Source of the DNA: Trichlorobacter lovleyi
GTDB lineage: Bacteria > Desulfobacterota > Desulfuromonadia > Geobacterales > Pseudopelobacteraceae
Reading direction: 5' to 3'
Length of the DNA stretch: 32,290 bases
Assembly: GCA_020721175.1 (NCBI GenBank)
Contig: DYNH01000003.1
Location: forward strand, 1 to 32,290
In this document: positions 9,333 through 17,592 of the stretch, piece after piece
Layout: every line of letters starts with the position of its first letter
Numbering within the stretch: position 1 is the first letter of the stretch
Translations under genes and position numbers: made by a program
The notes under the pieces: generated by a model
Database searches by the model: none
Told to the model about the DNA's origin: nothing
Seen by the model: only the letters and a program-made list of their open reading frames with translations

Positions 9333-10307
9333 TCAGATGCCTGACATCATATTATGTTTCAGAAACCATTGATATGCATCAACAATCCCATCCTCAAGAT
9401 CGATCCGATGTTTCCATCCAAGATTATAAAGGCGTGAGGAATCCGCCAGTTTACGGGGAGTGCCATCAGGTTTGGATATATCAAAGACGATCTCTCCATG
9501 ATAATCAATGACCTTTTTAAGCATTTCTGCAAGCCCGGCAATGCTGATTTCCTGACCTGAACCAATATTGATCAGGGCTGGCGCTTCACTAAAAGACAGC
9601 AATTCATTATAACGAATTTCATCCAGGTTCATCAGAAAAAGGGCTGCATCCGCCAGGTCGTCCACATGCATAAACTCACGCAGAGGGGTGCCTGTACCCC
9701 AGACAACAACGGATGATGCCCCTGTCTCCTTTGCTTCATGGATCTTCCGAATCAGGGCAGGCAGTACGTGAGAGCCTGTCAGATCGAAGTTGTCACCCGG
9801 ACCGTAAAGATTATTCGGCATGGCTGAAAGAAACCTGGTTCCGTACTGCTCGTTATAAGAGCGACACTGGGTAACTCCGGCAATCTTGGCAATTGCATAT
9901 GCATCATTGGTCTCTTCAATCTGTGAGGTGAGCAGGTATTCTTCCCTGATCGGCTGCGGGGCAAACTTGGGGTAGATACAGGTGCTTCCCAGAAACAAAA
10001 GGCGTTTGACCTTGTTTTTCCATGCCTCATGGATACAGTTGGTCTGGATCAAAAGGTTATCGTAGATAAACTCGGCCTTGCGAGTGCTGTTGGCGATGAT
10101 CCCCCCTACCCTTGCGGCTGCCAGAAAAACAAAGTCCGGCTGTTCTTTTGCAAAAAAACAGGCTACATCGGCCTGATTACGAAGTTCCAATTCTCTGGAA
10201 CTTTTCAGGATCAGGTTTTGAAATCCGGATTGATTAAGCCTTCTGACAATAGCAGAACCGACCATTCCATGATGACCGGCTACATAAATTTTCGCTTCAG
10301 GTTGCAT
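9333..10307 (-). CDS. fcl: GDP-L-fucose synthase
   Basis: VAGHHGMVGSAIVRRL, AAARVGGIIANSTRKAEFIYDNL, LFLGSTCIYPKFAPQPI, YAIAKIAG, NNLYGPGDNFD, HVLPALIRK. Confidence 0.95.
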   Translation of the reverse strand: MQPEAKIYVAGHHGMVGSAIVRRLNQSGFQNLILKSSRELELRNQADVACFFAKEQPDFVFLAAARVGGIIANSTRKAEFIYDNLLIQTNCIHEAWKNKVKRLLFLGSTCIYPKFAPQPIREEYLLTSQIEETNDAYAIAKIAGVTQCRSYNEQYGTRFLSAMPNNLYGPGDNFDLTGSHVLPALIRKIHEAKETGASSVVVWGTGTPLREFMHVDDLADAALFLMNLDEIRYNELLSFSEAPALINIGSGQEISIAGLAEMLKKVIDYHGEIVFDISKPDGTPRKLADSSRLYNLGWKHRIDLEDGIVDAYQWFLKHNMMSGI

Positions 10308-10923
10308 CTCTGTTCTCCAGAAAAACTGCCGGTACAGTTATTGACGAAGGTTCTGTCCCGAGATCAATCAACGCCCGCTGCAATTCAGCGGCACGGTTAC
10401 GTGAGCCAATAACTACCCGATGCAGCCCCCCCAGCATGGCATGGGCCAGGGAAACCACCGGCTTACCCATAAAAACAGTTCCAATATTTTTATTGTCCAT
10501 AACCGTCACAACCTCTATACCTGCCTGATACAGAGCAATCCAGGCAAGCACTGAAATACTGTCAACGCCGCATAGAGAGACACGTTCTACTCCGTCATCC
10601 TGCAAAAGTTTGCAGATAGGTTGGTATTCATTAACAATTACAGGTATAAGCCTGTCAAGATACCGCGAATGCTTGAGTGATAACAGCTTCAGTTCGGAAG
10701 TCCCTTTTGCTGTCAAGTGATAGGTACAGCGATTTGGTGGCACCTCCCTGATTTTGATCCACGCATTGGCCGTTGCAGTCTTTAAATAACTGTTAACCAG
10801 TCCCAATGCACAGCCAAGGCGTTTGGCAAGCTCCCGCTGGGAACAGGCAGATTCCGATTCCAGCTCGCATAGCAGGCGGAATAGCGTATATTCGTCAAGT
10901 GATTGAGTTGCTTTATCGTTCAT
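10297..10923 (-). CDS. EPS-associated winged-HTH (MarR-like) protein with C-terminal Rossmann-like domain
   Basis: N-terminal wHTH CSQRELAKRLGCALGLVNSYLKTATANAWIKIRE. C-terminal VERVSLCGVDSISVLAWIALYQAGIEVVTVMDNKNIGTVFMGKPVVSL resembles nucleotide-binding sugar-enzyme N-domains. Start placed at 10923. Confidence 0.75.
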   Translation of the reverse strand: MNDKATQSLDEYTLFRLLCELESESACSQRELAKRLGCALGLVNSYLKTATANAWIKIREVPPNRCTYHLTAKGTSELKLLSLKHSRYLDRLIPVIVNEYQPICKLLQDDGVERVSLCGVDSISVLAWIALYQAGIEVVTVMDNKNIGTVFMGKPVVSLAHAMLGGLHRVVIGSRNRAAELQRALIDLGTEPSSITVPAVFLENRDAT

Positions 10924-10948
10924 GGCCTGAACCGTAACCCAAGTTCTG

Positions 10949-12220
10949 TTATTTTTCAACTGTCAACATCTGTTGATAGATTGATTCCAGCTCTGTAACC
11001 CTGATATCCCAGCCATGCATTTCCACAGCCCTTCTGCGCAAGCGGCGTCCCCTCTGTCTTGTATCCTCACGATTGCAAAGCATATCTGACATCTTTGTTG
11101 CAAGGTCCAATGCATTGCCAGGCTCTGCATATATACCATCATCTCCCAATATTTCCCTGTTTACAGGCGTATCAAAGGCAACTACCGGCAACCCGCAGGA
11201 TATATAATTAAGCAGTTTACCATTGGCTTCAGTATCAGATATCTTGGGAGAAACGGCCAGGTCTCCGGCGGCAAGAAACTTTGGCGCATCAGCGTAATCA
11301 ATCTTGCCAGTAAAGATAACAAAACTAGATATATTAAGTTGTTCTGCCTTCTGCCGATAACCCTGTTCCGGATATCCCATAATAACCATACGAAAACTTC
11401 TTCCCTGGTGAATCAGCAGTTTTGCCGATTCCAAAAGCAGATCAATCCCCTGATAATGATTCAGAAGTCCAAGATACATGATTACAGGATAATTATCATC
11501 AATCCCCAGTCTATCAAGGGCCTCCAAGCGGGAGTAATGACGGAATACGTTTGTATCAACTCCATCCGGAAAAACAGCAACCTTGTCAGCCCGTATCTTG
11601 CCAGAATCTTTCAACTCCTTAACTCCGCAACTTGAGCTTGTAACAATAAAATCAGCAAGTCTGTTGATTCTGTACTCAATCCATCTGAACAGTTTATACA
11701 ACAGGGAGTCGCTCTTGAAAAAACCATGGTTGACTGATTCACCACTCAGACTGCCCTGATAGTCAAAAAGTATCGGAATACCGAAAATTCTGGATACTGG
11801 CCAGCCAGCTAACACGCCTTCATGCAGGTGGGCATGGATAAGACAAGGTTTATATCTTCTGGTAACGCCAAAAACCTTTAACATTAAAAACAGATCAAGG
11901 TAGACCTTGTGCCATGATGGGCCTGCCTCATGCTTTTTGTACCAGGGCAGGCAAAAGATTCGTTCTGTAGGAACAGGTTCAAGATCACGCCCCAGATGAT
12001 ATGTAACAATCCTGACCTGATGCCCCCTGGCAACAAGCGCTCTTGCCTCCTCAAAGATTCTGACATGACATCCGCGATCAGAAAAATAAGGGGTTGGGGC
12101 GATCATCAGGATTTTAAGAGGGTTGTTGGACAAGGTACAAGGCGCAGATATTTTGCTGCCTGCCTCTTCGCCCAATCCAGCGCTTGCCCCCTGGCCATGC
12201 AGCTTATCATTCCGGCTCAT
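10949..12220 (-). CDS. Glycosyltransferase family 4 protein
   Basis: 423 aa: ILMIAPTPYFSDRGCHVRIFEEARALVARGHQVRIVTY, FPDGVDTNVF, MYLGLLNHYQGIDLLLES, E7-like ISDTEANGKLLNYISCGLPVVAFD. Confidence 0.93.
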   Translation of the reverse strand: MSRNDKLHGQGASAGLGEEAGSKISAPCTLSNNPLKILMIAPTPYFSDRGCHVRIFEEARALVARGHQVRIVTYHLGRDLEPVPTERIFCLPWYKKHEAGPSWHKVYLDLFLMLKVFGVTRRYKPCLIHAHLHEGVLAGWPVSRIFGIPILFDYQGSLSGESVNHGFFKSDSLLYKLFRWIEYRINRLADFIVTSSSCGVKELKDSGKIRADKVAVFPDGVDTNVFRHYSRLEALDRLGIDDNYPVIMYLGLLNHYQGIDLLLESAKLLIHQGRSFRMVIMGYPEQGYRQKAEQLNISSFVIFTGKIDYADAPKFLAAGDLAVSPKISDTEANGKLLNYISCGLPVVAFDTPVNREILGDDGIYAEPGNALDLATKMSDMLCNREDTRQRGRRLRRRAVEMHGWDIRVTELESIYQQMLTVEK

Positions 12221-13154
12221 TCAAACGCTCTCGGACAGAATATATCGGCTTACCCTGGGATTCGTAATAGATGCGTGCATTCAACTCTCCCAGTAGCCCC
12301 AGGGTTATAAACTGAACCCCCATAAACAACAGAAAAGCAGTCAGGATTAGTAGTGGGTTACGATTCATACTTGTATTGGCAAACAGCTTCATATAAATCG
12401 TGGTACCACCGGTTATACAGGAAAGCATAATGGAGTAGACACCCCATTTTCCGAATAACTGGATCGGCTTGGTTGCATATGAAAGTAAAAATTTTACTGT
12501 AAGCAGATCCAGTACAACACGCATTGTACGTGAGATACCATATTTGCTAACCCCATGCAGCCTGGGATGATGCTGTACCGGCAACTCAGTTACCTTTGCG
12601 CCAATCCGCGAAGCAAGGGCCGGTACAAAACGATGCATCTCACCATACAGGCCGATTCCTTCCAGTACCTCTCGCCGATAAGCCTTGAGTGTGCAGCCAT
12701 AGTCGTGCAGATGAACATCAGTAAAGCGGGATATTATGCCGTTAGCAATACGTGATGGAAGGGTACGGCTGATAAATGTGTCACGTCGGTCTTTGCGCCA
12801 GCCTGATACAACATCGAACCCTTCATGAATCTTGTCCAGCAAGAGCCTGATATCAGAAGGGTCATTCTGCAAATCTCCATCCATTGGAACGATTACAGCC
12901 CCGCGTGCAGCCTCAAAACCGGCTGCCATGGCAGCGGTCTGACCGAAGTTACGTCTGAATCGAATGACTCTGAAGCGTAAGTCCGTGGCTGCAATATCCT
13001 TAAGGACTCCAAATGAATTATCTCCTGAGCCGTCATCGACACAAATAATCTCATAATCAAGCCCCAACGGGTCAATGGCGGCAGTTACGGCTGCATACAA
13101 TGGCCTGATATTCTCCTCTTCAAAATATATAGGTACCACTACAGACAAGTCCAT
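12207..13154 (-). CDS. Glycosyltransferase family 2 (polyprenyl-phosphate sugar transferase type, two C-terminal TM segments)
   Basis: MDLSVVVPIYFEEENIRPLY, CVDDGSGDNSF, VPMDGDLQNDP, C-terminal hydrophobic helices. Start at 13154. Confidence 0.93.
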   Translation of the reverse strand: MDLSVVVPIYFEEENIRPLYAAVTAAIDPLGLDYEIICVDDGSGDNSFGVLKDIAATDLRFRVIRFRRNFGQTAAMAAGFEAARGAVIVPMDGDLQNDPSDIRLLLDKIHEGFDVVSGWRKDRRDTFISRTLPSRIANGIISRFTDVHLHDYGCTLKAYRREVLEGIGLYGEMHRFVPALASRIGAKVTELPVQHHPRLHGVSKYGISRTMRVVLDLLTVKFLLSYATKPIQLFGKWGVYSIMLSCITGGTTIYMKLFANTSMNRNPLLILTAFLLFMGVQFITLGLLGELNARIYYESQGKPIYSVRERLNEPE

Positions 13155-13219
13155 CGGACCACTCCGGAATGAAACAGGATATAGCTTAAGTAGATACGGT
13201 AAACGGTGAAAACATAACT

Positions 13220-13320
13220 GATGCGTTCGCAAAAGCTCAAAAATCGCCTGTTTTTAGCCTAGTAACATACTGATATTACTGAAGTTCAAAAACTAAAAAT
13301 CGAGAATTTGCGAGGGCATC
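13220..13320. mobile_element. 101-bp MITE with terminal inverted repeats and 6-bp target-site duplication
   Basis: Ends GATGCGTTCGCAAAAGCTC and (reverse complement of right end) GATGCCCTCGCAAATTCTC match at 15/19 positions. Flanked on both sides by ATAACT. Interior pairs GTTTTTAG..CTAAAAA(C) and AGTAA..TTACT. Confidence 0.85.
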
Positions 13321-13395
13321 ATAACTAGATTCTCTACGAGTTGAAGTGGAGTCTGTTGATGGCATGATTATTCTGGCGTTTGCCTGATGAAATTT

Positions 13396-14163
13396 TTAAC
13401 CATGCTGTCTCAATCTTTTTTTTACAGGTTGCTCCCTGTTTTTAGCCCGTGGCGGTGCATCCAGGGCATCTGCTTCAGCCTTGGTAAGCAGCCGGTATTC
13501 CCCTGGCTGAAGGCCGCCAAGTGTCAGGTTACCGTATCGGATTCTCCTCAGCCTGACAACATACAACCCCACAGCCGAACACATTCTCCTGACCTGACGA
13601 TTACGTCCCTCACGAATGGTGACAGAAAGCCAGTCATTGCTCTGATCACTTTTCAGCATACGGACTGTTGCGCCAGCAGTTGGGCCGTCATCAAGTTCAA
13701 CCCCTTCAGAAAGCCTCCGAATCTGCTGCGGATCGATCTTGCCACGCACCCTAACATGGTACTCTTTATCCACCTGATGCCTGGGGTGCATCAGGCGATT
13801 GGCCCATGCGCCATCGTTAGTCAGCAACAGCAGTCCTTCCGAATTATAGTCAAGTCTGCCAACCGGAAAAAGCCGTTCCCCAACATCCTTAACCAGCTCT
13901 GTTACAAGTTGTCGCCCCTGTGGATCCTTCAGGGAAGTGACATAACCGGCAGGTTTATGCAACAGCACATAATAGAGCATTTCAGCAGGTTTAACCGGTT
14001 GCCCGTCCAGGCTTATGACATCTTTTTCAGGGTCTGCCTTGCTGCCCAGTTCAGTCACTATAGTTCCATTAACAGCAACCCTGCCTGTCAGTATCATCTC
14101 TTCAGAGGCACGTCGGGACATAATTCCGGCTGCTGATATTATTTTCTGCAATCTCTCGTTCAT
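13396..14163 (-). CDS. rluB: 23S rRNA pseudouridine synthase RluB/RsuA family
   Basis: S4 domain MNERLQKIISAAGIMSRRASEEMILTGRVAVNG, catalytic GRLDYNSEGLLLLTNDG, REGRNRQVRRMCSAVG. Confidence 0.93.
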   Translation of the reverse strand: MNERLQKIISAAGIMSRRASEEMILTGRVAVNGTIVTELGSKADPEKDVISLDGQPVKPAEMLYYVLLHKPAGYVTSLKDPQGRQLVTELVKDVGERLFPVGRLDYNSEGLLLLTNDGAWANRLMHPRHQVDKEYHVRVRGKIDPQQIRRLSEGVELDDGPTAGATVRMLKSDQSNDWLSVTIREGRNRQVRRMCSAVGLYVVRLRRIRYGNLTLGGLQPGEYRLLTKAEADALDAPPRAKNREQPVKKRLRQHG

Positions 14164-14372
14164 GGCTTGTCCTTATCTCTTTCGGATTTCTGTTCACCAG
14201 GCATCAAGGCAAGAAACAAACCAGCTCCTGCACCATACAGCGCCCCTGACCAGGGGTTGCTCATCATGGCTCATGCACCGCCACCAGCACAACGTGATAT
14301 CCATCCAAGTGCCCCACCTGCAATTGCCCCCCCGCAAATCAGGATGACAAATTTCAAAACCTGTAATTTCAT
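14160..14372 (-). CDS. Candidate selenoprotein: 70-aa DUF6132-like small membrane protein, Sec34 encoded by in-frame TGA at 14271-14273
   Basis: Read through TGA: MKLQVLKFVILICGGAIAGGALGWISRCAGGGA-U-AMMSNPWSGALYGAGAGLFLALMPGEQKSERDKDKP*. ATG overlaps the upstream gene stop (ATGA, 14372-14369) and its final TGA overlaps the rluB start (ATGA, 14163-14160). UAMMSNPWSGALYGA aligns with the CPxTSNPWxxxLYGA pattern I recall for DUF6132. A SECIS-like hairpin follows the TGA. Confidence 0.75.
14232..14270 (-). promoter_or_regulatory. Candidate bacterial SECIS element
   Basis: Minus strand after UGA: GCCAU GAUG AGC AA CCCCU GGUC AGGGG C GCU GU AUGGU. Upper stem CCCCU/AGGGG, apical loop GGUC beginning 19 nt after UGA, lower stems AGC/GCU and GCCAU/AUGGU. 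Confidence 0.7.
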
Positions 14373-14752
14373 AGCTTCTCCAGTCTGGTTGGCAATTTGG
14401 CAAGATAACAGGTTAGTATTACAGCCAAAAGCATAAGAAATACTTTTATCCAAATTGGTTTTACCAGTATCGTTGATAAAGTTAATGTTATCCATACCAG
14501 GGTAATAGCAATACATTTACTTTTAAACGGAATTCCTTTGCCGTCAAGGTATCCCTTAACCATTGGGCCAAGTCGTTTGTGCTGTAACAGCCAGTTGTAA
14601 AAAACTTCCGAGCTGCGGGCAAAACAGGCTGCGGCCAGAAGCAGAAACGGAGTGGTTGGCAGCAAAGGCAGAAAGATACCTGCTACTCCCAAAAAAGTGC
14701 AACAAACTCCAATTGAAATCAGTAACCAGCGGAGAAAAAGTGATGTGACCAT
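14369..14752 (-). CDS. DUF454 (YbaN-like) inner membrane protein
   Basis: 127 aa: GVAGIFLPLLPTTPFLLLAAACFARSSEVFYNWLLQHKRLGPMVKGYLDGKGIP. Confidence 0.92.
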   Translation of the reverse strand: MVTSLFLRWLLISIGVCCTFLGVAGIFLPLLPTTPFLLLAAACFARSSEVFYNWLLQHKRLGPMVKGYLDGKGIPFKSKCIAITLVWITLTLSTILVKPIWIKVFLMLLAVILTCYLAKLPTRLEKL

Positions 14753-14763
14753 AGAAAAGCAGT

Positions 14764-15771
14764 TTACGTGAGGTTTATTGATTGAACAAGCAATACTGTG
14801 CTGCCGATACCAATCCTGTCACCCTGTTTAATTTCCATCTGGCTAACAGGTTCATTATTTATCGTAGTACCGTGAGTGCTTTGAAGGTCAATCAGCAGAA
14901 GTCTGCCGTTAATTATCTGTATAGCTGCGTGGCGGTCAGAGGCAAGTGGATCATCAATCAGTATATCGGAATTTTTTTTGCCCAGAACAGAGGGAATGGC
15001 CCCCCCGAGGCAGATCCCGCACCGGGCCCCTTCCAACACCTTAAGTACCAGTTGATCATCAGGATTTACTGATTGACTGCCTTCTGTGCCAATCTGCTCT
15101 TTCTCATCCTCCACCATAAAAAGCCTGACCAGCCCTTCAAGTGTCAAGCTGAATGCATCTGGCGATTCCATGGCGTTTAATTGCTGATAAACAAGTGCCA
15201 ATATCCGACAAGAAGCTTCGCCTGATGTATAAGACAACATCTGCTTGTCAACCGAAAAATCTGCCTGACGTTTAAACTGGGGGTCAGACCAGTAATCTGA
15301 AATCTTTGTTCCCCTGTAAAAATAAAAGAAATTACAGTAGCCACAATTTTCCAGCATTATCATGGCATCAGAACCATCTGAACAGATACTTGACAGCCTG
15401 TCCTTCAAATCAATCGTATTGACTGGCCCATGGATATATGGCCTGTTCTGCACCATTACCAGCAGACTTTTCAAAAGTACAGGGTCTGTCTCGTGCAGAG
15501 AAATAAGACCAGAGCCATGACTTACATCTGCAAGGCGTGAACAGAAATTTGTAATTGTAAGTGGAGAAATTTTTTTACCCAATAACAGACCGGCTGCAAA
15601 TGGTTGCCCCTGAAAAATAAAAAGCAGAAGCAGCAGGTCTCCGGTGGATATTTTCAGGTAACCGGTAAACAATGAACCTGAAGCGCCAGAAAGCAGCTTA
15701 ACCAGGGTATCACGGCTGTAAGCAGCTTCTTCAGAATATGTATTTCCTTTAGGCAGGTTAAGGTATGACAT
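14764..15771 (-). CDS. DUF4388-like / FHA domain protein
   Basis: C-terminal FHA: LGKKNSDILIDDPLASDRHAAIQIINGRLLLIDLQSTHGTTINNEPV. N-terminal SLFTGYLKIS...LLLFIFQGQPFAAGL resembles DUF4388. Upstream Met at 15807 also possible. Confidence 0.75.
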   Translation of the reverse strand: MSYLNLPKGNTYSEEAAYSRDTLVKLLSGASGSLFTGYLKISTGDLLLLLFIFQGQPFAAGLLLGKKISPLTITNFCSRLADVSHGSGLISLHETDPVLLKSLLVMVQNRPYIHGPVNTIDLKDRLSSICSDGSDAMIMLENCGYCNFFYFYRGTKISDYWSDPQFKRQADFSVDKQMLSYTSGEASCRILALVYQQLNAMESPDAFSLTLEGLVRLFMVEDEKEQIGTEGSQSVNPDDQLVLKVLEGARCGICLGGAIPSVLGKKNSDILIDDPLASDRHAAIQIINGRLLLIDLQSTHGTTINNEPVSQMEIKQGDRIGIGSTVLLVQSINLT

Positions 15772-15886
15772 GGAAAGAACTATAAAGCCTGGTTGTTTCT
15801 CTGTCAAGTTGCCGGTTTTTCTTGCCCTGGACTTGATGCAATGTTAATCTTCAGAATCCGATCAAACTGCTGGAGATAATTTTTAT

Positions 15887-17065
15887 ATGCGTTATATAAC
15901 AGCCGGCGAATCACACGGCCCACAGTTGACTGCCATCATTGAAGGACTGCCCGCAGGACTTGAGATATTGCCCACAGCAATCGATCAGCAGCTTGCCCGT
16001 CGTCAACATGGCTATGGCCGTGGTGGCCGCATGAAGATCGAACAAGACAGGTCAGATATACTATCCGGTGTCCGCTGGGGTAAAACCATGGGATCTCCGG
16101 TAACCATCACAATTAAGAATCGTGACTGGGAAAACTGGCTGGAAAAGATGTCCCCATTGCCGGAATTTGATGGCATGGCTGAAGCGGTAACCCGTCCGCG
16201 TCCAGGCCACGCCGATCTGGCAGGTGCCATGAAGTATGCACACCGTGATGTCCGTAATATACTGGAGCGTTCAAGCGCAAGAGAAACTGCCGCTCGAGTG
16301 GCAGTAGGTGCAGTGGCCAGAGTTCTGCTTGAGACGCTGGGTATCCGTATCGGGGGTGTGGTTACAGAGATTGGCGGGATTGTGTCCAGTTCTGTTTCTG
16401 TTTCATACCCACAACAGTGGGATGATGCCGCTGCATCAGAACTGTACTGTTGTGATCCGTCAGTTGAGGCTGAGATAAAAAATCTGATTGATCGTGCAAA
16501 GACCTCCGGTGACACCCTGGGTGGTGTGGTTGAGGTACATGTGTTGGGATTACCGCCTGGCCTGGGCAGTTGTATGCAGTGGGACCGCAAGCTTGATGCC
16601 AGGTTGGCTATGGCCATGATGAGTATCCAGGCTATCAAGGGTGTGGAAATTGGTTTGGGGTTTGAAGTAGCGCGTCTTCCTGGCTCAAAGGTACATGACG
16701 AAATCATCTGGAATCCAGAAAGATTACAGGATGGCAACAGCACAGCTTATCAACGTATTACAAACAACGCGGGAGGCATTGAAGGTGGCATGACCAATGG
16801 CGAGCCCCTGGTGATCAGGGCTGCAATGAAACCTATACCTACACTCTACACCCCCCTTCGTTCAGTGGATATAATTTCTCACGAGCCTTTTCAGGCATCG
16901 GTTGAACGTTCCGACACATGTGCAGTTCCGGCAGCCCTGGTCGTGGCTGAAGCGGTTGTGGCGATTGAGCTGGCTCAAGCCATGCTGGAAAAATTTGGCG
17001 GTGACTCTATGGCTGAAATCATCAAAAACAGGGATAACTATCTGGCCAGTCTGCGTGACTTCTGA
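15887..17065 (+). CDS. aroC: Chorismate synthase
   Basis: [84 protein letters not shown]. Confidence 0.98.
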   Translation: MRYITAGESHGPQLTAIIEGLPAGLEILPTAIDQQLARRQHGYGRGGRMKIEQDRSDILSGVRWGKTMGSPVTITIKNRDWENWLEKMSPLPEFDGMAEAVTRPRPGHADLAGAMKYAHRDVRNILERSSARETAARVAVGAVARVLLETLGIRIGGVVTEIGGIVSSSVSVSYPQQWDDAAASELYCCDPSVEAEIKNLIDRAKTSGDTLGGVVEVHVLGLPPGLGSCMQWDRKLDARLAMAMMSIQAIKGVEIGLGFEVARLPGSKVHDEIIWNPERLQDGNSTAYQRITNNAGGIEGGMTNGEPLVIRAAMKPIPTLYTPLRSVDIISHEPFQASVERSDTCAVPAALVVAEAVVAIELAQAMLEKFGGDSMAEIIKNRDNYLASLRDF

Positions 17066-17592
17066 TGCGACAATCAATTATTCTAACCGGCCCGATGGGA
17101 AGTGGAAAAACCAGTGTGGGGAAGTTACTTGCAAAAAAACTGGGGTTTCATTTTAATGACCTTGACGAGATGATCTGTTCACAGACTAAAAAAACCATTA
17201 GCCAACTGTTTTGTGACTATGGTGAAGACGCCTTCAGGGATATTGAATCTAACATACTTGCAACTACGGTTAAAGACGATGGGATGGTGCTTTCAACCGG
17301 TGGAGGTGTTGTCTTGAGGGAGCAGAATCGTTTGCTGCTTCAAAAATCAGGACTTATTGTCAATCTTAAGGCATCTCTGGAGGAGCTATCCAGACGTCTT
17401 GCCCTTGCCGAAGATCGGCCCCTTCTCAAAGGTAATGAGCCTTTAGAGACTCTTATTTCAAGGATGATAACCGATCGGGAGCTGTTTTACGCGGATGCAG
17501 ACATAAGAATTGACACCACAATGAAAACATTGGAAGATGTCTCCACTGAAATCCTTCAATTCTACTCCAAAAGGCAGCAGGGAAAACTGTGA
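17065..17592 (+). CDS. aroK: Shikimate kinase
   Basis: IILTGPMGSGKTSVGKLLAKKLGFHFNDLDEMI, STGGGVVLREQN, AEDRPLL. Start overlaps the aroC stop. Confidence 0.95.
   Translation: MRQSIILTGPMGSGKTSVGKLLAKKLGFHFNDLDEMICSQTKKTISQLFCDYGEDAFRDIESNILATTVKDDGMVLSTGGGVVLREQNRLLLQKSGLIVNLKASLEELSRRLALAEDRPLLKGNEPLETLISRMITDRELFYADADIRIDTTMKTLEDVSTEILQFYSKRQQGKL

Noticed and set aside
9281-9333. Possible second UGA read-through between fcl and the DTW gene (same frame, TGA at the fcl stop)
   Set aside because: No conserved Cys or motif context around the TGA, and fcl ends at a normal length; treated as an ordinary stop.
13387-14136. 249-aa plus-strand ORF opposite rluB
   Set aside because: Antisense of a clearly recognisable RluB; no domain signal.
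14271-14372. 33-aa stand-alone peptide ending at the TGA, with a separate MSNP... ORF restarting after it
   Set aside because: Possible in principle, but the same frame continues, the family motif spans the TGA, the second ATG lacks a clear RBS and a SECIS-like hairpin is present; read-through is the simpler reading.
16012-16743. 243-aa minus-strand ORF opposite aroC
   Set aside because: Shadow of the conserved aroC coding sequence.
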